DNA of 64,000 nucleotides from Sulfurimicrobium sp964552675 (GTDB taxonomy: Bacteria; Pseudomonadota; Gammaproteobacteria; Burkholderiales; Sulfuricellaceae). This document shows positions 33,931-42,689 of this stretch, piece after piece. Under the pieces are notes generated by a model. That model saw only the letters and a list, made by a program, of their open reading frames with translations. It was not told the origin of the DNA and ran no database searches. The position numbers were made by a program, and so were the translations under genes. Every line of letters starts with the position of its first letter. Within the stretch, counting starts at the first letter, position 1. The DNA lies in assembly GCA_964552675.1 (NCBI GenBank), contig CAZKHJ010000004.1, positions 1 to 64,000 on the forward strand. Direction: 5' to 3'.

Positions 33931-34431
33931 TTGAAAGTATTCGGCCTTGCCGGCTGGTCGGGTAGCGGCAAAACCACCCTGCTGGAGAAGCTGATTCCGC
34001 TTATGGTCGGGCGCGGCCTCCGGGTTGCCACTATCAAGCAGACGCATCACGACGTGGATCTCGACCAGCCCGGCAAGGATTCCTACCGTCACCGCGCCGC
34101 CGGGGCAAGCGAAGTGCTGCTCGCTTCGTCTTCCCGCTGGGTGCTGCTGCACGAGTTGCGTGATGAGGCGGAGCCTGGCCTGGCGCAGCATCTGGCGCGG
34201 CTTTCTCCCTGCGACCTGGTGCTGGTCGAGGGTTTCAAGCAGGAGGCGATTCCCAAGCTGGAAATCCATCGCCCTGCTGTCGGCAAGCCATTGCTCTATC
34301 CCCAGGACCCCCATATCATCGCGCTTGCCAGCGATGTGGCGCTGGAAGCGCCCTTGCCCTTGCTCGATCTCAATGACCCGGCGGCGATCGCCGGCTTTAT
34401 TTTGCGCCATCTGGATATGAAACATGAGTGA
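33931..34431 (+). CDS. mobB: Molybdopterin-guanine dinucleotide biosynthesis protein B
   Basis: 166 aa from TTG 33931. An in-frame TGA at 33925-33927 rules out an earlier start, and the CGAGG at the repeat edge is correctly spaced. The P-loop is GWSGSGKTTLLEKLI, followed by RVATIKQTHHDVDLDQPGKDSYRHRAAGA and LVLVEGFKQEAIPKLEIHR. MobB is a GTPase that assists MobA in attaching GMP to Mo-pterin. Overlaps moeA by 8 nt. Confidence 0.94.
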   Translation: MKVFGLAGWSGSGKTTLLEKLIPLMVGRGLRVATIKQTHHDVDLDQPGKDSYRHRAAGASEVLLASSSRWVLLHELRDEAEPGLAQHLARLSPCDLVLVEGFKQEAIPKLEIHRPAVGKPLLYPQDPHIIALASDVALEAPLPLLDLNDPAAIAGFILRHLDMKHE

Positions 34432-35650
34432 AATCAAGAAAATGCTGAGTGCCGACGAGGCGCTCGAAGTGCTGTTGGGCCATGCCCGGCCTATTGGCGA
34501 AACCGAGAAAATTCACACTACCCATGCCCTGGGCCGGGTGCTGGCCGAGCCGCTGGTCTCGACCGTCACCGTGCCGCCGCTCGACAACAGCGCCATGGAC
34601 GGCTATGCCGTGGCCCGCGCCAGCCTGAATCCCGATGGCGCCACCCGTCTCCGCGTCTCCCAGCGCATTCCTGCCGGCAGCGTGGGCCATCCCCTGGAAG
34701 CGTGCACGGCGGCGCGCATCTTTACCGGCGCGCCGGTGCCGCCGGGCGCGGATGCCGTGGTGATGCAGGAGGATTGCACGGCAGAGGGGGATGACGTGAT
34801 CATCCGCGCCATGCCCAAGCCGGGTGAGAATATCCGCCGTGCCGGCGAGGATATCGCTGCCGGCAGCCAGGTGCTGGCAGCCGGCGTCCGCATCCGTCCC
34901 CAGGAAATGGGGCTGATCGCCTCGATCGGCTTGGCTGATGTGACCGTTTTTCGCAAGCTGCGGGTGGCCCTGTTCTTCACCGGCGACGAAATCGTGATGC
35001 CGGGCGAGCCGCTGGCAGAGGGCGAGATCTACAACTCCAACCGCTACACCCTGCTCGGCCTGCTCGAAGGCATGGGCTGCCGCGTGGCCGATTACGGCAT
35101 CGTGCCGGACAGCCTGGAGGCGACGGTGGAAGTGCTCAGGCAGGCCTGGCACGAGGCCGACCTGATCGTGACCAGCGGCGGCGTCTCGGTAGGAGAGGAA
35201 GACCACGTCAAGGCTGCAGTGGAAAGCCTGGGCAGCCTCGATATGTGGAAAGTGGCGATGAAGCCGGGCAAGCCGATCGCCCACGGCACGGTGCAGGGTA
35301 CGCCCTTCATCGGCCTGCCGGGCAACCCGGTTTCGGCCTTCGCCACCTTCTGCCTGTTCGTGCGGCCCTATATCCTGCGCTGTCAGGGGGTGGAGCAGGT
35401 GACGCCGCGCAGCTATCAGCTGCCGGCCGCTTTCGAGTGGCCCAGGCCCGGCCCGCGCCGCGAATTCGTGCGGGCGCGCATCGAGCCGCAGGCGGATGGC
35501 GCTGCCGCTGTCGTCATCTACCCCAACCAGGGCTCCGGCGTGCTGACCTCGGCGGTATGGGGCGAGGGGCTGGCAGAAATTCGTGAGGGCTCCACCGTGG
35601 CGCGTGGCGATCGGGTCAAGTTCACGCCTTTTACCGAATTGCTGGGCTAA
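34424..35650 (+). CDS. moeA: Molybdopterin molybdenumtransferase MoeA
   Basis: 408 aa. The family order is intact: PLDNSAMDGYAVARASL, IFTGAPVPPGADAVVMQED, NIRRAGEDIAAGSQVLAAGVRI, RVALFFTGDEIV, EIYNSNRYTLLGLLEGMGC, LIVTSGGVSVGEEDHVKAAVE, MKPGKPIAHGTVQGTPFIGLPGNPVSAF. It inserts molybdate into adenylated molybdopterin. It is followed by repeat copy 3, which separates it from moaD. Confidence 0.96.
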   Translation: MSEIKKMLSADEALEVLLGHARPIGETEKIHTTHALGRVLAEPLVSTVTVPPLDNSAMDGYAVARASLNPDGATRLRVSQRIPAGSVGHPLEACTAARIFTGAPVPPGADAVVMQEDCTAEGDDVIIRAMPKPGENIRRAGEDIAAGSQVLAAGVRIRPQEMGLIASIGLADVTVFRKLRVALFFTGDEIVMPGEPLAEGEIYNSNRYTLLGLLEGMGCRVADYGIVPDSLEATVEVLRQAWHEADLIVTSGGVSVGEEDHVKAAVESLGSLDMWKVAMKPGKPIAHGTVQGTPFIGLPGNPVSAFATFCLFVRPYILRCQGVEQVTPRSYQLPAAFEWPRPGPRREFVRARIEPQADGAAAVVIYPNQGSGVLTSAVWGEGLAEIREGSTVARGDRVKFTPFTELLG

Positions 35651-35661
35651 ACCATGATCCT

Positions 35662-35880
35662 AAAAAAAGCAGTTGAACCGCAAAGGCGCAAAGAACGCAA
35701 AGTAAAAACAATGCGTTATCTGAATTTGCTCAGTCACCAGACTGGTGAATGCCAGATAATCTGCATGTCCTCGTTTTCTTTGCGCCTTCGCGCCTTCGCG
35801 TGCGTTGTTCCGCTTCAGCGGAATACAACCACGGGGAAGACCCTTGCGATCTTTGCGGTTAATGAACTGAGGCTTCCAGG
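35662..35880. repeat. Dispersed palindromic repeat, copy 3 (219 bp), module on the opposite arm
   Basis: The ends and core match copy 1 in the same orientation (AAAAAAAGCAGTTGAACCGC start; AACTGAGGCTTCCAGG end; core hairpin TCACCA-GAC-TGGTGA). The 52-bp module is absent from the left arm and is found reversed in the right arm (35794-35845), identical in sequence to copies 1 and 2. The right edge abuts the moaD ATG at 35881 and provides its ribosome site. Confidence 0.85.
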
Positions 35881-36135
35881 ATGATTACACTACTTTATTT
35901 TGCCCGTCTGCGCGAGGCGCTGGGCGTATCCTCGGAACAGATCGGCCTGCCGCCGGACGTGCAGGATGTCGCCGCCCTGACTGCCCGGCTGCGCCAGCGC
36001 GGCGGTGCCTGGGCGGACGAACTGGCTGCTGGGCGGGCCTATCGTGTCGCGGTCAATCAGGACATGGCCGAGGGTGCGACCCCGCTCAAGGATGGCGACG
36101 AGGTTGCCATCTTCCCGCCGGTCACGGGGGGCTGA
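35881..36135 (+). CDS. moaD: Molybdopterin synthase sulfur-carrier subunit MoaD
   Basis: 84 aa beta-grasp protein. ITLLYFARLREALG starts it, GDEVAIFPPVTGG ends it, and the terminal Gly-Gly is the thiocarboxylated C-terminus. It donates sulfur to precursor Z with MoaE. moaE starts 1 bp after the stop. Confidence 0.95.
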   Translation: MITLLYFARLREALGVSSEQIGLPPDVQDVAALTARLRQRGGAWADELAAGRAYRVAVNQDMAEGATPLKDGDEVAIFPPVTGG

Positions 36136-36136
36136 C

Positions 36137-36589
36137 ATGGCCATCCGGGTGCAGCAGGAAGATTTCGACCTGGGCGCGGAGCTGCTCGCGCTGCGCCAGG
36201 GCAATCCGAAGATCGGCGCCATCGCCAGCTTCCTCGGCCTGGTGCGCGACCTCAACGAGGGCGATGCCGTGGCTGGCATGAGTCTCGAACACTACCCCGG
36301 CATGACGGAAAAAGCGCTGGAGCGCATCGTCGAGCAGGCCAAAGCGCGCTGGGATATATTCGACGCCCTGGTCATCCACCGCATCGGCGACCTCAGGCCC
36401 ACCGACCAGATCGTGCTGGTGGCCGTCACCAGCGCGCATCGCGGCGAAGCCTTTGCCGCCTGCGAATTCATCATGGATTATCTCAAGACCCAGGCGCCGT
36501 TCTGGAAGCGCGAGCAGACGCCATCCGGCGCGCGCTGGGTGGATGCGCGCGAAAGCGATGAACAGGCGGTGGAACGCTGGCTCAAGTGA
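36137..36589 (+). CDS. moaE: Molybdopterin synthase catalytic subunit MoaE
   Basis: 150 aa from ATG 36137. IGAIASFLGLVRDLNEGDAV, LEHYPGMTEKAL, ALVIHRIGDLRPTDQIVLVAV, HRGEAFAACEFIMDYLKTQAPFWKRE are all conserved, including the Lys residues of the active site. Partner of MoaD. The mobB-moeA-moaD-moaE group lacks moaA, moaC, mogA and mobA here. Confidence 0.96.
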   Translation: MAIRVQQEDFDLGAELLALRQGNPKIGAIASFLGLVRDLNEGDAVAGMSLEHYPGMTEKALERIVEQAKARWDIFDALVIHRIGDLRPTDQIVLVAVTSAHRGEAFAACEFIMDYLKTQAPFWKREQTPSGARWVDARESDEQAVERWLK

Positions 36590-36601
36590 TGGGCGTGCTG
36601 A

Positions 36602-39600
36602 ATGAGTATGAGCAAACACTCCACACTGTCAGGCACTGAACATCCCCAGGCATTGCGCCGCCTCTTCATGATTTTCACGGCGCTCCTGCTCGTTGCCTAT
36701 CTGGCGGCGCTTGCGCGGAGCTGGCAGGAGACGCTGCGCGATACCCGTGCCAGCCTGACGCATATCAACAGCATGCTGGTTCAGGGCGTGCGATCAACCA
36801 TGAAAACCCACGAGCTGGTGCTCCTCGGCCTCGGCGGCGAGCTGCTGGCCCAGGGCGCCCTCCGCCAGCCAGAAAACGGCCGGGCGCTGATCGAACGCAT
36901 GCAGGCAATTGATCCGGGCTTTGCCGGATTTGGCCTGGCCCGGCCGGATGGCCAGCTGGTTCTGGTCAGCAAGGTGGCGAATGGCGCGCCCCTGCCCAAT
37001 CTGGCCAAGATGCCGGAAACCCGCGACAGTTTTCTCCAGAGCCTTGCCCAGAAACGCATCCAGCTTGGCAGGCCCTATTTCATGGATGCCCTGAAACAGT
37101 GGGTTACCCCGGTTCGTGTTCCGATATATGACCAGACCGGGGCTGCCGTCGCCGTCATGACCGCAGGCTATTCCCCCGGGAATGGCGCCACCACCTGGGG
37201 CAACATGACGCTGCCGGCAGGGGTGGAAACCGCGCTGCTGCGCGAAGATGGCTACCTGCAACACTATTATCCCACGCCGCAGGAACCGCTGGAGGAAATC
37301 TACGGCAAGCCCGTGGCGCCGGAAACCCTGGGCCAGGCCAGGGCGCTTCCGGGTGAGAGCGGCTTCACCTCGATAGATTTTCCCGGTAAGCTGGGAAAGT
37401 ACTACGCATCCTATGAACGGGTGGCGGAATATGGACTGCTTGCCGGCACAGTCGTGCCCCGGAGCATGGTTGTGGCTCAGTGGGTGGAACGGATTGTCGC
37501 GCCGACTGCCCTGCTGCTCATTTGTCTTCTGGGTGGCCTGTGGGCGTACCGCCGCTCGGTCGCGCAGCAGCAAAGAGCCGAAAACGAAGTTGCCCGGCTG
37601 TCGAGCTGGCAGCAGGCAGTGCTGGATGGTGCGGACTACAGCATCATCTCGACCGACACCAGCGGTGTGATTGTCAGCTTCAATGCGGCGGCCCAGCGCA
37701 TGCTGGGCTATCGCGCGGACGAGATGATAGGCAGGCAAACGCCCAGCATCATTCACGATGCTGCGGAAGTTGCCCGCCGCGCCGCCGAATTGTCCGGGGA
37801 ACTGGGCCGGACGGTGGAGCCCGGCTTCGGGGTGTTTATCGCCCAATCGAGCCTGGGCCAGGCGGATGAAAGAGAGTGGACCTATATCCGGAAAGATGGC
37901 TCCCGTTTTCCCGTGCGCCTTTCCGTGACCCCGCTGCACAGCCGCAGGGGCGAAATTACCGGTTTTTTGGGTATTGCCGCCGATCTGTCTGAAAGCCGGC
38001 AAGTCGAGTCCAGGCTGCGCGACAGCGATGCCCGCTACCGCACGCTCTTTGAAGGCGCGGGTGACAGCATTTTTTTGATGGCAGGAGAGCATTTCATCGA
38101 GTGCAATCCTGCTACCCTGAAAACATTCGGTTGCAGCCGCGAGCAGATTCTGGGCGAATCGCCGGCCCGCTTTTCTCCCGCCCTCCAGCCGGACGGCCGA
38201 TCCTCCAGGGACAAGGTCATGGAGAAAATCGCGGCAGCGCTGAAGGGCGACATCTCCGCTTTCGAATGGCGCCACTGCCGCTATGACGGCACGCCCTTCG
38301 ACGCCGAGGTTACCCTCAACGCCGTGGAAATCGCCGGGAAAACCCATCTTCTGGCGACGGTCCGCGACATCAGCGGACGCAAGGAGGCTGAATCCAGGCT
38401 GGAATATCTGGCCCATCATGATTCCCTGACCGGCTTGCTCAACCGCCATGCCCTGCAGAAGGGGGTGGAGCTTGCCCTCGGCGAGAACGTGGCAGCGGCC
38501 CTCATGCTGATCGACCTGGATCGCTTCAAGGAAATCAACGATACCCTGGGGCACCATGTGGGCGACAGGATCCTGCAGGGCCTCGGCCCCTTGCTGCAAA
38601 AAGCGCTGGGCGACCAGCATGCCCTGATCAGCCGGCTGGGCGGTGATGAATTCACCATTTTTCTTGGCGGCATCGATGATCCGGATGAGCTGGGAAAAAT
38701 GGCACGGGCGGTTCTTGTGGCGGTCAAGCAGCCTTTTGAAGTGGATGCCATGAAGCTGGAAGTGGATGCCAGCATCGGTATCGCGCTCTATCCGCAGGAC
38801 GGCAGGGATAGCCATGCCCTGCTGCGTTCCGCCGACGTGGCGATGTATGAGGCAAAATCGCGTGGCGGCGGCATCGCCTTCTATGATGCGGCGAGCGACC
38901 GGTATTCCCCCGAGCGCCTGGCCATCATGGCCGAACTGGGCAACGCCATCCGTGAGGGGCAGCTCTGCCTTCACTACCAGCCGAAATTTGAACTGCACCA
39001 GCAGCGGGTTACCGGTTTTGAGGCGCTGGTCCGCTGGCAGCATCCCAAACTGGGATTGCTCTACCCGGACAGATTCATCCCTTTTGCCGAGGTCAGCGAT
39101 GTCATTCACCCGCTCACGCTCGCCGTGCTGCGCCTGGCCCTGGAGCAGCAGCGGCAGTGGAAAGCGGCAGGGCATCGCTTTTCGGTGGCGGTCAACCTTT
39201 CGGCACGCAACCTGGTCGACGACCGTTGCGCCGACATGATTCATGGTCTGCTGCAGGAGTATGGGACACAGCCGGGGGAACTCGAACTGGAAATCACCGA
39301 AACCGCGCTGATGCACGATCCCGAGGGCGCGGCTGGCCGCCTGGAACGCATCACCGCGCTGGGCGTGAGGCTGTCCATCGACGATTTCGGCACGGGCTAT
39401 TCCTCGCTCGGCTATCTGCGCCGGCTGCCCATTCATGCCCTGAAGATCGACCGCCTGTTCGTCATGGAAATGCTGGCCAACGAACAGGACGCCAACATCG
39501 TCCGCTCTACCATCGGACTGGCCCACAACCTCAATCTTCAGGTGGTGGCCGAGGGGGTGGAAAGCGCCGAAATCCAGAGCCTTCTGGAGCAGATGGGGTG

Positions 39601-39670
39601 CGACCTGATCCAGGGCTACCATCTCAGCCGGCCCAAGCCTTGGGCGGAAATGGCCGATTGGCTGAATTGA
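36602..39670 (+). CDS. Membrane sensor PAS-PAS-GGDEF-EAL protein
   Basis: 1022 aa. TM1 (FMIFTALLLVAYLAALA) and TM2 around residue 300 (APTALLLICLLGGLWAY) bracket a Cache-like periplasmic sensor (IDPGFAGFGLARPDGQLVLV, GRPYFMDALKQWVTPVRVPI). Two PAS domains follow (DYSIISTDTSGVIVSFN; FEGAGDSIFLMAGEHFIECN), then GGDEF (SRLGGDEFTIFLG) without an RxxD inhibitory site in the usual place, and a canonical EAL (GFEALVRWQHP, NLSARNLV, EITETALM, IDDFGTGYSSLGYL, LKIDRLFV, QGYHLSRP). Probably a bifunctional or phosphodiesterase-leaning protein. Confidence 0.94.
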   Translation: MSMSKHSTLSGTEHPQALRRLFMIFTALLLVAYLAALARSWQETLRDTRASLTHINSMLVQGVRSTMKTHELVLLGLGGELLAQGALRQPENGRALIERMQAIDPGFAGFGLARPDGQLVLVSKVANGAPLPNLAKMPETRDSFLQSLAQKRIQLGRPYFMDALKQWVTPVRVPIYDQTGAAVAVMTAGYSPGNGATTWGNMTLPAGVETALLREDGYLQHYYPTPQEPLEEIYGKPVAPETLGQARALPGESGFTSIDFPGKLGKYYASYERVAEYGLLAGTVVPRSMVVAQWVERIVAPTALLLICLLGGLWAYRRSVAQQQRAENEVARLSSWQQAVLDGADYSIISTDTSGVIVSFNAAAQRMLGYRADEMIGRQTPSIIHDAAEVARRAAELSGELGRTVEPGFGVFIAQSSLGQADEREWTYIRKDGSRFPVRLSVTPLHSRRGEITGFLGIAADLSESRQVESRLRDSDARYRTLFEGAGDSIFLMAGEHFIECNPATLKTFGCSREQILGESPARFSPALQPDGRSSRDKVMEKIAAALKGDISAFEWRHCRYDGTPFDAEVTLNAVEIAGKTHLLATVRDISGRKEAESRLEYLAHHDSLTGLLNRHALQKGVELALGENVAAALMLIDLDRFKEINDTLGHHVGDRILQGLGPLLQKALGDQHALISRLGGDEFTIFLGGIDDPDELGKMARAVLVAVKQPFEVDAMKLEVDASIGIALYPQDGRDSHALLRSADVAMYEAKSRGGGIAFYDAASDRYSPERLAIMAELGNAIREGQLCLHYQPKFELHQQRVTGFEALVRWQHPKLGLLYPDRFIPFAEVSDVIHPLTLAVLRLALEQQRQWKAAGHRFSVAVNLSARNLVDDRCADMIHGLLQEYGTQPGELELEITETALMHDPEGAAGRLERITALGVRLSIDDFGTGYSSLGYLRRLPIHALKIDRLFVMEMLANEQDANIVRSTIGLAHNLNLQVVAEGVESAEIQSLLEQMGCDLIQGYHLSRPKPWAEMADWLN

Positions 39671-39714
39671 CATTTCCTCGCTGGCAACGATAAGATAGTA
39701 ACCAATTACTATCT
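39667..39714 (+). promoter_or_regulatory. Promoter and palindromic operator of the tetR-efflux operon
   Basis: A consensus -35 TTGACA (39667-39672, overlapping the preceding stop codon), an 18-bp spacer and -10 TAAGAT (39691-39696). A perfect 9-bp inverted repeat, AGATAGTAA / TTACTATCT with a CCAA spacer (39693-39714), overlaps the -10 and the expected transcription start. This is the layout expected for autorepression by the TetR protein encoded directly downstream. Confidence 0.75.
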
Positions 39715-39727
39715 AACAGGATGTCGC

Positions 39728-40345
39728 ATGGAGCCCAGGCCAAAACAGCGTCTCAGCGCGGAAGCGCGCCAGGAGCAGATCATCCAGGTGGCGGTGGACC
39801 TGGCCGGGGAGCGTGGTATGCAGGGGGTGACGACCCAGGACATGGCGGATGCCATGGGTTTGACCCAGGGCGCGATATTCCGCCACTTCCCCAGCAAGGA
39901 CGCGATCTGGCTGGCCGCCATGGGCTGGATACGCGAGCGCCTGATGGGGGTGCTGGGGGCTGCCGCGCAGGGGGCCGCCGATCCGCTCGATGCGCTGGCG
40001 CGTATGTTTCATGCCCATGTGGATTTCATCGCCAAACATCCCGCCATTCCCCGCATGGTGTTTTCCGGACAGATGCTGCATGACAGCCCCAAGCTGAAGG
40101 CACTGGTGCAGGAGATCATTTCGGGCTATGAGGACAGGCTGATGGCCCTGCTGCGCGAGGCGCGCGAGGCCGGGCTGGTGCGGGCCGATCTCGACGAGCA
40201 GAGCGCGGCCATCCTGTTTATCGGCATGATCCAGGGCCTGGTGGTGCAGATCACGATTTTTGGCGCGCGCCGCTCCCTCACGGAAGAGGCGCACAAGGTA
40301 TTTCCGGTTTATCTGGCCGGCATCCGGGCGGAGCGGACAAAATGA
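39728..40345 (+). CDS. TetR family transcriptional repressor
   Basis: 205 aa. The N-terminal helix-turn-helix is QIIQVAVDLAGERGMQGVTTQDMADAMGLTQGAIFRHFPSKDAIWLAAM. The C-terminal ligand domain is helical (AMFHAHVDFIAKHPAIPRMVF, LMALLREAREAGLV). Its stop overlaps the adaptor gene start, so it is co-transcribed with the exporter it probably controls. Confidence 0.93.
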   Translation: MEPRPKQRLSAEARQEQIIQVAVDLAGERGMQGVTTQDMADAMGLTQGAIFRHFPSKDAIWLAAMGWIRERLMGVLGAAAQGAADPLDALARMFHAHVDFIAKHPAIPRMVFSGQMLHDSPKLKALVQEIISGYEDRLMALLREAREAGLVRADLDEQSAAILFIGMIQGLVVQITIFGARRSLTEEAHKVFPVYLAGIRAERTK

Positions 40346-41496
40346 AAAATTCGCGCCAAAAACTGGCGACCGGGCTGGCGCTGTTGCTGCTGGCGGCCGG
40401 ACTGGTTGGCTTCGCCTTCACGCGCGGGCCGCTGGCGCCGCCCAGGGTTATGCTGGCAAAAGTGGCGCAGGGCGATCTGCGGCCTGCCGTATTTGGCATC
40501 GGCACGGTCGAGGCGCGCCTGTCCTACGCGCTCGGGCCCACGCTGGCGGGAAGGGTGAAGTCGGTGGCGGTGGATCAGGGCGACCGGGTGAAAGCAGGGC
40601 AGGTGGTGGCAGAGCTCGACCCGGTGGACCTGGACGAGCGCATCGCCGCTGCCGCTTTCGGCCTGCAGCGTGCCGGGCTGGCGGCAAACGCGGCCGAGGC
40701 GCAGCTGCGCGAGGCGGCCAGCCGTGAAAAGCTGGCACTGGCCAGCGCAGCGCGCTACCGCGATCTGGTGGCGAAGCATTTTGTCAGCCAGGAAATGGCG
40801 GCTGCCAGGGAAAGCGAGGCGGAAGTGGCGCGCGCCGGGCGCGAGGCCGCTGCCGCCTCGCTTGACGCCGCGCGGCGCGATGCCGTCCGCCTTGGCGCGG
40901 AGCGCGATGCGCTGCTCAGGCAGCGCGCCAATCTGAAACTGCTCAGCCCGAGCGATGGCGTGGTGATTTCGCGCGATGCCGAACCGGGCAATACCGTGGT
41001 GGCGGGGCAGGCGGTGGTGCGCCTGGTGGATCCCGCCAGCCTGTGGGTGCGGGCACGCATCGACCAGGGCCAGGCAGGCGGCATTGCTGTCGGCCAGACG
41101 GCCAGCATCGTGCTGCGTTCGCGCCAGGGCGAGGCGCTGCCCGGCAGGGTGGCGCGTATCGAGTTGCTCGGTGACAGCGTGAGCGAGGAACGGCTGGCGC
41201 ATGTCGCCTTCGACGTCATGCCGGAGAACCTGACTCTGGGCGAGCTGGCGGAGGTGACGGTAGCGCTGCCGGAGGTAAAAAATGCGCTGTTCGTGCCCAC
41301 CGCAGCGCTCAAGCAGCACGGCCAGACGCGCGGGGTGTGGCGGCTTGAAGCGGACCGGACGCGCTTTCAGCCGGTGCAGACCGGCATTGCCACGCTTGAT
41401 GGCCAGACCCGGATCGTAAGCGGCCTGCAGGCTGGCGATGAAGTGATTGCCCACAGCCCGGTGGATTTGACGCCGGGTCTCCGCGTCCGCCGATGA
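40342..41496 (+). CDS. Periplasmic adaptor (HlyD/membrane fusion) protein of an ABC exporter
   Basis: 384 aa. An N-terminal membrane anchor (GLALLLLAAGLVGFAF) is followed by a lipoyl/biotinyl half (LAGRVKSVAVDQGDRVKAGQVVAELDP), a long alpha-hairpin rich in Ala/Arg/Glu, then the second lipoyl half (LKLLSPSDGVVISRDAEPGNTVVAGQ) and beta-barrel (SLWVRARIDQGQAGGI). The stop overlaps the permease start (ATGA). Confidence 0.92.
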   Translation: MKNSRQKLATGLALLLLAAGLVGFAFTRGPLAPPRVMLAKVAQGDLRPAVFGIGTVEARLSYALGPTLAGRVKSVAVDQGDRVKAGQVVAELDPVDLDERIAAAAFGLQRAGLAANAAEAQLREAASREKLALASAARYRDLVAKHFVSQEMAAARESEAEVARAGREAAAASLDAARRDAVRLGAERDALLRQRANLKLLSPSDGVVISRDAEPGNTVVAGQAVVRLVDPASLWVRARIDQGQAGGIAVGQTASIVLRSRQGEALPGRVARIELLGDSVSEERLAHVAFDVMPENLTLGELAEVTVALPEVKNALFVPTAALKQHGQTRGVWRLEADRTRFQPVQTGIATLDGQTRIVSGLQAGDEVIAHSPVDLTPGLRVRR

Positions 41497-42689
41497 TCAA
41501 CCTCGCCGGGCGCGACATCGCCAACCATTTCGGGCGCTATCTGCTGACCGGCCTCGGGCTGGGCTTGCTGATCGGCGTCACCCTCACCATGGCCGGGGTA
41601 TACCGCGGCATGGTGGATGACGGCAAGGCGCTGATCGCGGCCAGCGGCGCGGATATCTGGGTGGTGCAGCAGAATACGCTGGGGCCTTATGCGGAATCTT
41701 CCACCCTGCATGACGACGTGTACCGTTCCATCGCCGGGCTGCCCGGCGTGGCCGAGGCGGCCAACGTCACCTATCTCACCATGCAGGTGCGGCGCGGCGG
41801 GCAGGATGTGCGGGTGATGATTTCCGGCATCGAACCGGGGCGTCTCGGTGCCCCCGGCCATCTGGTCGCCGGGCGGCCGGTCACGCGCAGCCACTACGAG
41901 GCGGTGGCGGACGTGAAAACCGGTTTCCAGCTCGGCGAGCGCATCCGCATCCGGCGCAATGAATACACCGTGGTCGGCCTGACCCGGCGCATGGTGTCCT
42001 CCGGCGGCGACCCGATGGTGTTCATCCCGCTCAAGGATGCGCAGGAAGCGCAGTTCCTCAAGGATAACGATGCGATCCAGAACGACCGCAACCGCCTCGC
42101 CGCCAATCCCCAGCTCAACCGTCCCGGCGTGCCCGGCCTCCTGGAAGCGGTGGAGGCCAGCCAGTTTTCCAACCATAACGTCAACGCCGTACTGGTGCGC
42201 GTCAGGGACGGCTGGAACCCGGCGCTGGTGGCCGATGGCATCAAGCGCTGGAAGCGCCTCCAGGCCTACACCCAGGCCGACATGGAAGAGATTCTGGTCG
42301 CCAAGATGATCGCCGTGTCATCGAAACAGATTGCCATGTTTCTGGTCATTCTCGCTGTCGTCAGCGCGGCGATCGTGGCGCTGATCATCTATACCATGAC
42401 CATGAACAAGATCAAGGAAATCGCCGTGCTCAAGCTGATTGGCACGAAGAACCGCACCATTGCCGGCATGATCCTGCAGGAAGCGCTGGGGCTGGGCCTG
42501 ATCGGCTTTGTCATCGGCAAGGTGGCAGCCACTTTCTGGGCGCCGGCTTTCCCCAAATATGTGCTGCTGGAAAGCAGTGACGCCGGGCGTGCCCTGGTGC
42601 TCACCCTGGTGATCTGCACCCTGGCCAGCATCATGGGCATCCGCGCGGCCTTGCGCGTGGATCCGGCCTCGGCGATCGGAGGCGGCTGA
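41493..42689 (+). CDS. ABC transporter permease (FtsX/MacB-like, DevC type)
   Basis: 398 aa. TM1 near the N-terminus (YLLTGLGLGLLIGVTLTMAGV), a large periplasmic MacB-like domain (AASGADIWVVQQNTLGP, VRVMISGIEPGRLGAPGH), then three C-terminal TM helices in an FtsX domain (IAMFLVILAVVSAAIVALIIYTMTMNKIKEIAVLKLIG). With the adaptor and ATPase it forms a MacAB/DevBCA-like exporter. Shares one base with the ATPase gene (TGATG). Confidence 0.92.
   Translation: MINLAGRDIANHFGRYLLTGLGLGLLIGVTLTMAGVYRGMVDDGKALIAASGADIWVVQQNTLGPYAESSTLHDDVYRSIAGLPGVAEAANVTYLTMQVRRGGQDVRVMISGIEPGRLGAPGHLVAGRPVTRSHYEAVADVKTGFQLGERIRIRRNEYTVVGLTRRMVSSGGDPMVFIPLKDAQEAQFLKDNDAIQNDRNRLAANPQLNRPGVPGLLEAVEASQFSNHNVNAVLVRVRDGWNPALVADGIKRWKRLQAYTQADMEEILVAKMIAVSSKQIAMFLVILAVVSAAIVALIIYTMTMNKIKEIAVLKLIGTKNRTIAGMILQEALGLGLIGFVIGKVAATFWAPAFPKYVLLESSDAGRALVLTLVICTLASIMGIRAALRVDPASAIGGG

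Noticed and set aside
33924..33960. ATG at 33924 as the mobB start
   Set aside because: It is out of frame with the P-loop; the TTG at 33931 is the first usable start after an in-frame stop.
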